DNA of 64,000 bases, taken from NCBI GenBank assembly GCA_001692895.1, contig KV748279.1:225743-289742 (forward strand). Reading direction: 5' to 3'. Source of the DNA: Cenococcum geophilum 1.58. Lineage: Eukaryota; Ascomycota; Dothideomycetes; Gloniales; Gloniaceae. Every line of letters starts with the position of its first letter. Position 1 is the first letter of the stretch. The translations under genes and the position numbers were made by a program. The notes beneath the pieces are model-generated. The model made no database searches. It worked only from the letters and a program-made list of their open reading frames with translations, and was not told the DNA's origin. Shown in pieces: positions 57,020 to 64,000 of the stretch.

Positions 57020-57270
57020 TTAAGTAGGTTAACTACGTGTTATTTAACTTTTAAATATATTAAGTTAGTTAAGTTAAATATTAAGTTGGTTAATTGCGTA
57101 TTAAGTTAGTTAAGTTAAATATTAAGTTGGTTAATTGCGTGTTAAGTTAGTTAAGTTAAATATTAAGTTGGTCAATTACGTGTTAAGTTAGTTAAGTTGC
57201 ATATTAAGTTAGTTAATTGCGTGTCAAGTTAGTTAAGTTATATATTAAGTTGGTCAATTACATGTTAATT
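57020..57270 (+). repeat. Minisatellite (about 40-bp unit) next to the right end of the giant element
   Basis: Five to six copies of a roughly 40-bp unit built from TTAAGTTAGTTAAGTT, TTAAGTTGGTTAATTG and CGTGT. Each unit includes ATTGCGTGT or a mutated form of it. This resembles GTTGCGTGT of the left subterminal array in inverted orientation. No coding sense was seen. Confidence 0.6.
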
Positions 57271-57315
57271 ATGTGAAACGCGCTAAACAAAGTCTACTTG
57301 AATCTCATCCTGCGA

Positions 57316-57326
57316 ATATTTTCCCG
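57316..57326 (-). repeat. Right terminal inverted repeat, ATATTTTCCCG on the + strand
   Basis: Inverted partner of 4765-4775. The roughly 50 bp inside it (57270-57315) keep several CA and TG dinucleotides, as the left end does, unlike the heavily mutated interior. Confidence 0.55.
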
Positions 57327-57331
57327 ATAAA
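57327..57331. repeat. Right target-site duplication ATAAA of the giant element
   Basis: Partner of the ATAAA at 4757-4761. Kinase homology to the internal copy starts exactly here and continues rightwards. Confidence 0.6.
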
Positions 57332-58975
57332 GTCTATACCTCCTTCCTAACTGCTACTACTCCACATTTAATAAACCCTATATCTGTATAGTATAGGCAG
57401 CTTTACTAACTTGTCTAAATATAGGAAATACGTAGATTATATTCTAAAGGAGGAGCTAGGCCCTCTTTATATAGGAATTCCTAGCTTATATAAAGCATTC
57501 TTTAGGGGAGTAGAAGGTCTTAAAGAGGTAAGCGCTGCCGTTTTTAAGAAATGCAAGGAAGGGGACAATTCACTATACGCTAAGGGCGGCTAGTATAACT
57601 AGCCTAAAAGTATAGAGCAAGATAATATCCTAAAGTAGTTTAATAACCTAATAAAATTATTTTTAGACTTTGTAGAGGAGTATAGGTCCGCCCTAAAGAT
57701 ATAACAAACGCTTATTATATATACTAAGCAGCCCTTATAAGGGTCTATAGCAAAGTAAAAGCTAAATATTAGTTTTATAGATAATCTAATAGCTAGTGAA
57801 AGCTCTTAATGCCATTAATTGTATATACTTGTGCTAGAAGAGCTAAAGAGTAATTTAAATACCAATATAGCCTTACAGGTATAGTTTAATTTAGGAAAAT
57901 ATATAAGAGAAGTCTTCGCCGCTTAGAATACTCGTCGCTTTATCCCAGGCTTTACCCTTTATAAATCTATTATACGGCTATAGAAGTATAACCGGGTAGG
58001 AGGCATTGTATTATTACTATTCAATATTAACAAAGACGGACTATAATTTACCTTGGCAATATTAGGATTTCTTTAGATAAATAAGGAGCAGCTTGGGTTT
58101 AACCCTACTATTTTAATATCGGACGGTAAATAGTATATTAAAATTGTACGCAATAACCAGACTAAGCGTTTTATCCTTAATAAACTTATAAAGCAGGTAC
58201 GCTGTATTACTAGTTAAGCAACTACTTACTAAAAAGTATACCGTAAGGGGACACCTAAAATACCCTTTATTATTAAAGACTTATAGCAGTACCTAGAGCG
58301 CGAGAAAGAAGGTAAACTGCTATATAAGATATTAAAGAAGGGAGTGGTTAACGTAGCTAGGTACTATTACTATAAGACTATTTACGTAGATAGACAAGAT
58401 AATAATATCTATAATATCCGCAAGGGGCTAAATATTATAAAAGCGACAAACTATAAGTTAGAAGGCTTAATAATGCCTCTAAGACTAGATAGAGTACAAG
58501 GTAGTATAAGAAAAGGTTAAAGTTTTAGTAGAAAGAGGTCTTCTAGCTACAGTGCCCCATTACTGCCTAGTAAGCGCCCGTATTTAACCTCTCTAACTAA
58601 GCGCTCTATTATATAGAATTACGTATATTGACGCGTTATTACTAGTAACTATAGGAAGCCTCTTTATAAGGCAGGCTCTTAGGCTACAATACTTACTATA
58701 CTAAAAGGTAGTATTAAAGGATACGAGTCTTTATATACGTAGGCCGGTATTATCTAATATAATATTTTAATAGGCAACCTTATAATAAACAAGGAAAATA
58801 ACAATCCTTCTTAGCCGGCATTCTTAATTAACTTTAATCTCGTAATTAAAGAGAAGTAAAAAGAACTTTTGGGAGTACGGGATAAGACCGGTATAAGAGC
58901 GTTTATAGCTATAGAAGTGCTTCTAGGCGAGAAATACTCCTTTAGGCATAATCTGGAGTCGTTCTTCTAGGTGCT

Positions 58976-59192
58976 TATAAGGGGATCTTATAGACAGGGG
59001 GCTATAAGGACACGATTATGGAACAGGATAAATTGGTAAGAGAGACGAATCCTTAAGGAGGTAAGGCCTCTAGGATTGTAGAGACTATATACTACGGGCA
59101 CGTGCCTCTGGCACGTGACCGGCGACCATCTAAAGGGCGTTTAGGGGTTGTCCTAAGGGCAACCCAAGGTGACCGCAATAATATCCCTTACA
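58976..59192. mobile_element. Solo LTR, family S, copy 2
   Basis: 217 bp homologous in the same orientation to 44774-44988, flanked by the 5-bp duplication GTGCT (58971-58975 and 59193-59197). It sits inside the kinase C-terminal half and is absent from copy A at the matching place (about 26930). More RIPped than copy 1, so perhaps older or hit separately. Confidence 0.9.
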
Positions 59193-59799
59193 GTGCTTTT
59201 CTAGATATACATACAACTATAATAGATTAGGTAAAGATATTAGTCCAACTAAGTTTAAGTGTTAGAACTATAAGAATACTATAAAGCTGGCTAAGTTAAA
59301 ATTAGGGCTAGTAAGTAGAGAAGGCTATTTTCTTAACCGTATAGCTAAGGTATTTATACCCTACTACTAACCGCTAAAGCCGTAGGTTAATAGGCTGCGG
59401 AAGGTAGTTTTCCTAATAGATAGGGGGTAGGAGAAGGAAGATAAGGCGCTTTATTCCTAGATAAAAGAGATTCTTTAATAAGCATAAAAGGATCTAGAGG
59501 TGTTAGCAGGGTATATAGAATAATATTTTGTTATCCTGTATTCTACTATATAAGTTAAAGTTTTATAGGGATTTAGGCGGCTAAGGCTAGGTAGTAGCTT
59601 AAGTCGAAACGTATATAAAACAGCGGAGGGTAAATTGCTTGGGCTAAATAAACCTAGAAAAGTGGATAACCTAATCTTCCGCTAGATTATTAGGTCTCTA
59701 TACCCTACTATCCTATATAGGCTTTATATTTCTATAAAATATATAATTTACTTCCTAGCCTATTAGAAGCCGCCTTATACCGCTAAATAGAGGCTATAG

Positions 59800-60130
59800 A
59801 AGAATAAATCCCCTACTCTAACTAATCCCCTACTTAAATAAATCCGCTATAGAAGCTAATGCCTATATATTTCGCCGCCCTATAGAAGCTAGTCCCCTAC
59901 TTTAATAAATCCCCTATAGTAACAAATCCCCTATAGTAATAAATCCCCTATAGTAATAAACCCCCTATGGTAATAAACCCCCTATGGTAATAAACCCCCT
60001 ATGGTAATAAATCCCCTACGGTAATAAATCCCCTATAGTAATGAACCCCCTATGGTAATAAATCCCCTATAGTAATAAATCCCCTATGGTAATAAATCCT
60101 CTATGGGTGCTAATGCCTATATATTCTATC
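59800..60130. repeat. 17-bp minisatellite between the convergent genes, copy B
   Basis: About a dozen copies of AATAAATCCCCTATAGT, regular at 59900-60110. Inverted counterpart of 25290-26135. Here the units are much more homogeneous than in copy A, suggesting recent expansion or conversion within the array. Confidence 0.88.
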
Positions 60131-60399
60131 GCCTTATAGGAACTAATCCCCTATAGCTTATATTCCTACATAGCTTTTACTCCCCTATAAAAGCTAATAG
60201 CTATATCTTCCTCTCCTATATAGGAACTAATGCCCTATAGCTTCCGTTCTCCTATTCCTAAACCCTTTAGCAATTTGCCTATACTATAGCCTACTATATA
60301 GGCCTTATTATTACAGGAGTAAATAAGTATATAGGCTTATGTCCTTACGGGAATAAAAGCTATCTATAATTATAATTTTAAAAAGTAATAAATACTAAT

Positions 60400-62338
60400 A
60401 CTACTAGCTATAAGATCTATAAAATGTATTTACCGATACTATATATATAAGCGAATCTATATATATAAGTTTAAATTCTTAACTAGTCTAGCGCCTTTAA
60501 AGTTACTTTTAAAATTTTAGTTTAATATAAGAGCTATTCTTAAATGCTTATATATAAGTTTCTCCCCCTTACTTTTGGCTAAGCTATAACTAATCTATAT
60601 AGTGTTCTTAATCTAACATAGTATATTAGCACTAGCCTTAAAACTCTTACTTAAATATTACCTTACCTATCTTCCGTTTAATTAATAGTCCAAAAGCCAC
60701 TCTATATCTTTTTTAGAGATATTAGTAGTAGTATTAGCTTACTTTAGAAAGGTCTTCTATACCTACTCTCTTACCGGTTTCTTTAGCTTATTATATCTAA
60801 GTGCAAAATATATTCTGCTCTATATAGCTGTATTAAATATAATAATTCTATTTATTATAAAAAATATAATGCCTTAAAAATACTCCATCTATTATAGGAA
60901 GATAGATACTAGGCTATTACGTTGGATATTATTTAAAGTTCTTTCTATAAGAAAAACATCGGCCTTATCTAGAAGAAGGACAGCGCTCTAGTAGTAAATG
61001 TTCTTAACTATTAGAGCTAGGTTTTATTCTAAATGGGCTAAATCTATATTAAGGTCTCCCGCATAAGCCTTCTTATAGTTAAAGTAGTATATAAATACAC
61101 TTATAAAGGGGAACAAACCATATAGAGGGGTCTCCTTTAAAATTCGGTAAGTGCTTTAGCTGTTAATATCTTTCCTACCCTAGGTAGGCTACTAAAACGG
61201 TTAGCCTTTAAAACAGCCAATGTCTTACTAGAAAACTTACTATAGTAAAAAAACTAGGCCTTTCCCCTTCCCTTTAATTATATTATTAAACTTTAATTTC
61301 CCGGACCTAGACTAGTAGCTCTTTATAAGTCCTTAAAGTACAATTTTCTTATCCTCCTTAATTACGAGTGATTTAAATACTAAGGCATTCTATTTAATGT
61401 CCTCAATATTAACGACAGCAAATTTACCTATTAGTGCTTGTATTAGTATATATAATTCGCTAGCTTTAGAAAAAGTATATAAAAAGCCTAACCCTATTTT
61501 TTATCTACTAAACTAAAGGCCAGGGCTATTAGTAGATAGATTAGGTACTTATTATCTCCTATCTCCTTAGGAACTAAACCCTAATTCTTTATATCGCCTT
61601 ACTAATTAGTCCCTTAATTATATACGCCGATTCCGTATATATCTATAGCGATTAACTGCTTGCTATAGTTAGGATTCTAATAATAAAATGCTATCGCGTC
61701 TACTATAATGCGGCCGCTTATAGAAAATTTTAACGGGCTATCTTTGGTCCAGAAAAACGCGATCCCTTTATATTCATAGTGGTTAATACCTCTTAAAGAC
61801 ACGAACTTCCAGCCATTACTAATAAGATCCTGCTTTATCTTGGCTTATCTCTTATAACGCTCTAGTAGAAATACCTTAAGAGATGTAATTTTTATAGTTA
61901 AACGGAATTCCGGAATAGAGAGGGTAGTTTTTACCTTGCTAAATACCTTCCTATTATAGCCAAATAGTAACAGTTAAGTTTAAAGCTCTTTTCGCTAAAA
62001 AGTAAGGTTTTAAAGTTGCCTAAATTATTTATAAGGCATCTTAGTTAATCTAAGCCTTTGCAAATTATAAGGATGTATATATTTAGTTTAAATAAGGCCT
62101 AAAGGAGATTAAAATTAATTTCGCTATAGTCTAGGAGCGGTAGAAGACTATTAGTTATAGGCGCGAAATGGTCTTTAAGAAATCTTAGTAACCCCTAAAA
62201 GTACCTAGCGCCAATTAAATCGGGAGAAAGACTTTCCTAGTGTGTTTTTAACTGGGGTAAAAAATTAAATATAAGGTTTATAGAAATCTAGAAGTTAAAT
62301 TAAAATAAGCTATATCTATAAAAAGGTCTACTTACTAC
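60400..62338 (-). pseudogene. AAA+ ATPase relic, copy B, truncated
   Basis: Reads on the - strand from 62338 to about 60440 and matches 23303-25180. The core is in the expected places: degraded Walker A near 61190, Walker B (FLDKADVF) near 60980, lid region near 60590. The N-terminal part present in copy A (22900-23303) is missing because a Tc1-like transposase begins at 62339. Dead through stops and altered Walker motifs. Convergent with the kinase half at 57327-59560. Confidence 0.85.
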
Positions 62339-63345
62339 GCTTGCAACGCTTATATCTGCCTCCTATGCCTAAAAGGATTCCTGAATGGCAGCTCCATCAA
62401 ATTTTGGTAGCTTTTCTATTTGATTGGACGGTCAAATGTATCGCGGCAGCTACTAAGTTACACCTTTCAACTATATACCGTATCCAGCTTAACTTGGACC
62501 TCTATAGAGAGCCATACCCCCTACTAAATCTTAAGATTGGGCGACTAAGTAATATACAAGCGGAATATAAGCGAGTTCATAATATATAACATCATAGTAT
62601 TGGGTATACTAATCTCATTCACAGGCGCTTCTTGCCTACTTAGAAGACCGCCCTACTGCCTACCTTAATAAGATGGCCTGGTTCCTATGGGACGATTGTA
62701 ATATTATACAGCGCAGAGCGCAGGAGCGATCTAAAGATCTTCGTGCTGCTTAAAAGGGACTCTAATCGCCTTATATTTATTAATAAGTTGGGCGCTAATA
62801 AGAGGACTAGCTATAGGAAGTTTGGTTAGAGTCCTATAAACCTTCCTGCAATTAATATAGTATTAATTAAGCGCTTAGAACGGTAGAGTATTCTACCTAC
62901 GTATTTACTTAACGGCTTCCTCCCTAGGACTCTTATATGGTAGGGCTTAATTACGTCTAAAATATTTAATGCCTAGATTAAGTTTTTTATTCTACCGCAA
63001 TGTATACCTAGTTATATAGTCTTAGTGTTAGATAACGCCTTAATATATAAGAGTTAAGTAAGAGAGTAGTTATATATATATTATAGCTATATAATCTAAC
63101 TAGGTGTAGGAATTTATAGAGCTCTACGCCGCCGCTAATGTCTCTATTAAGTATCTTTCTCTATACTGCCTAGAGTTTAACCCAATTAAGCTTTCCTTTT
63201 ATGACTTAAAGGCATAGATTTGACTAAATATTTACTTAATTTAGGACTATAAGAGCTTTGGTACGTTCCTATAATTTAGACTATAGTATATAGGAATTCG
63301 TCACTTAACTTAAGGATACTTTTAATAGGCCGGCTACCTAGTAGA
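62339..63345 (+). mobile_element. Tc1/mariner-like (DDE_3) transposase, partly RIPped
   Basis: The first 80 codons (62341-62586) are open and barely mutated: MPKRIPEWQLHQILVAFLFD, then an HTH region VKCIAAATKLHLSTIYRIQL and the Pro/Gly linker with LKIGRLSNIQAEYK. Downstream, with stops and shifts, come RLIFINKLGANKRTSYRKFG (about 62770; first catalytic Asp now Asn), ILPTYLLNGFLPRTLI (about 62892), VLVLDNALIYKSQ (about 63024; second Asp kept), then FNPIKLSFYDLKAxI (about 63180; NPIE now NPIK). It ends near IGIRHLT-GYF (about 63330). Family: fungal Tc1-like, DDE_3 fold. The start of the frame has no clear ATG (TTG at 62341), and no inverted repeats were found at either end, so the left end was probably lost. 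Confidence 0.82.
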
Positions 63346-64000
63346 AAACTAGTTAGGAGTGCGATTTTTTAGATTTAGGTAGTGCCCTTATAGAAATTAA
63401 AAACTTACTATCCCTTTTAGTTTGCTTAAAAGGTCTTAAGCTTACGCCTTAATTAAGGTAGGAGCCCTACTATAAGGCCTAACTTATCTACCTATGCCTA
63501 CTTAGATATTTCTAAGCGGAGCGCCTCTAAGTTATAGAAGTTATTAATAAGTGTATTAAGGATAGTCTTAAGCTCCGCTATAAGCTTTAGAGTTACCTAG
63601 CTAGGTCACCTTTTTACCCAGTTAAAGAACTCGCGGAGCCTCTTCTTAGAATCTAAGTCGCTACTAATAGGGCTAGTTGGTGGCGCTGCCGGTATTACCT
63701 ATATGGTAGCTACCGGCGTTAGAGTTACCGGAGACTGTTAAGGTGCTTATATAGGTGCCTAGTATAGATTCTGTTACACTCCGGTAGTTATATAGTAGGT
63801 AGGTAGTAGCCCTTAGGGGGGGTAGCTAGGTTAACTATAGGGAGGATGGTAGCCAAAATCGTTAGCTCCTGCTTGAAAATACCCCCTAGGCCCATGCGCC
63901 CGCCACCCCTCTACTACCACCACTACTGCTGCCTCCCGTGGCCCTATTCTTAGTTGAAAGGCGTACAGCAAGCGGCGCAGGAGGCGCCTCTTTAGAAGCC
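63346..64000. other. Right edge, returning to normal composition
   Basis: 63350-63680 is RIPped with a weak coherent + frame (ERLxVIEVINKCIKDSLKLR-like, about 63510). From about 63690, and clearly from 63840, GC content, CA and TG rise (CACCACTACTGCTGCC, for example). The - strand of the last part reads Ala/Gly/Ser-rich. No family recognised; a gene may begin beyond the window. Confidence 0.35.

Larger units (their letters stand above)
4762..57326. mobile_element. Giant Starship-like element inserted in a FunK1 kinase gene
   Basis: Seen: the FunK1 reading on the + strand stops at 4761 and resumes at 57327 at the same codon. The flanks share the direct repeat ATAAA (4757-4761 and 57327-57331). 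The inner ends carry CGGCAAAATAT at 4765-4775 and its inverted counterpart at 57316-57326, with one mismatch. A paralogous kinase at 26560-28958 reads straight through this point. Known: Starships are tens to hundreds of kb, carry a DUF3435 tyrosine recombinase, and make short target duplications. Inferred: this 52,565 bp segment entered as one unit and is now dead. The DUF3435 gene sits about 10.7 kb from the right end and points inward, farther in than usual, perhaps because of later insertions such as the Plavaka copy. A nest of successive insertions started by a smaller element with these ends is the main alternative. Confidence 0.6.
57327..59560 (+). pseudogene. FunK1 fungal protein kinase, 3' part of the split gene
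   Basis: Continues the gene begun at 4340. Landmarks: YRKYVDYILKEELGPLYIG (about 57420), VVNVARYYYYKTIYVD (about 58346), GLIMPLRLD and the SFSRKRSSSYSAPLLPSKRP linker (about 58520-58580). The catalytic block is GNLIINKENNNPS then PAFLINFNLVIKE (about 58770-58855), with both Asp of the DFD-like motif now Asn. GKYSFRHNLESFF-type sequence lies near 58935, just before a solo LTR (58976-59192). Then come the C-terminal FKCxNYKNTIKLAKLKLG and the end near 59540. A frame open at 57411-57593 is a surviving piece, not a gene of its own. Confidence 0.88.
57327..62338 (+). repeat. Flanking copy (B) of the duplicated FunK1/AAA+ segment, right part
   Basis: Right half of the split target locus. Homology to copy A begins exactly at the ATAAA duplication and ends near 62338, where a Tc1-like transposase takes over inside the AAA+ gene. 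A 217-bp solo LTR (58976-59192) is an insertion specific to this copy. Confidence 0.85.

Overview
The window looks like an AT-rich, gene-dead block from a filamentous ascomycete (Pezizomycotina). CpA and TpG are strikingly rare and TpA is in great excess across nearly all 64 kb. Protein families can be followed for hundreds of codons only if TAA/TAG is read as former CAA/CAG/TGG. That is the footprint of repeat-induced point mutation (RIP). The families present (FunK1 kinase, DUF3435 recombinase, NFX1-type helicase, BTB/POZ, Myb/SANT, Plavaka, fungal Tc1-like) fit the same group. No intact host gene was found. All family calls come from reading translations by eye; no search was run.

Main result: a FunK1 kinase gene on the + strand is cut in two. 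Its 5' piece (upstream DNA from 3828, start codon 4340) stops at 4761, and its 3' piece resumes at 57327, at the same codon. The 52,565 bp between (4762-57326) are flanked by the 5-bp direct repeat ATAAA. Their ends carry an inverted repeat CGG(C/G)AAAATAT (4765-4775 and 57316-57326) and subterminal GTTGCGTG-type repeats in inverted orientation. An uninterrupted paralogue of the same kinase lies inside the insert (26560-28958, - strand) and serves as an empty-site reference at about 28537-28541. The insert carries a DUF3435 tyrosine-recombinase relic with a C-terminal zinc finger (44075-46640), the class of gene that drives giant fungal Starship elements. I infer a dead Starship-like giant transposon, later loaded with other insertions.

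Layout. 1-4761: left flank with a coiled-coil gene relic split by a young LINE fragment, then the kinase 5' half. 4762-4950: left end of the large element, not RIPped. 5-10 kb: unrecognised relics. 10.0-11.7 kb: NFX1-type helicase relic with a second LINE tail. 11.7-13.5 kb: minisatellites, a SINE-like pair and a tRNA-like sequence. 14.39-15.20 kb: foldback element hosting a solo LTR. 15.9-22.1 kb: three gene relics, one with a Myb/SANT domain. 22.9-29.6 kb: AAA+ ATPase and FunK1 kinase facing each other. 29.6-42.5 kb: unrecognised relics and coding or noncoding tandem repeats. 42.6-46.6 kb: BTB/POZ gene converging on the DUF3435 gene, with a (TTACCCC)n tract between and a solo LTR in the latter. 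47-51 kb: unrecognised relics. 52.2-56.6 kb: a gene relic and a Plavaka transposase. 56.7-57.3 kb: tandem repeats leading to the right end. 57327-62338: second half of the target kinase plus its convergent AAA+ partner, carrying a solo LTR. 62339-63340: Tc1/mariner-like transposase. The last 300 bp regain ordinary base composition.

Order of events (inferred): a kinase/AAA+ pair was duplicated; one copy was split by the large element; repeats were RIPped; short LINE fragments arrived later and stayed unmutated.
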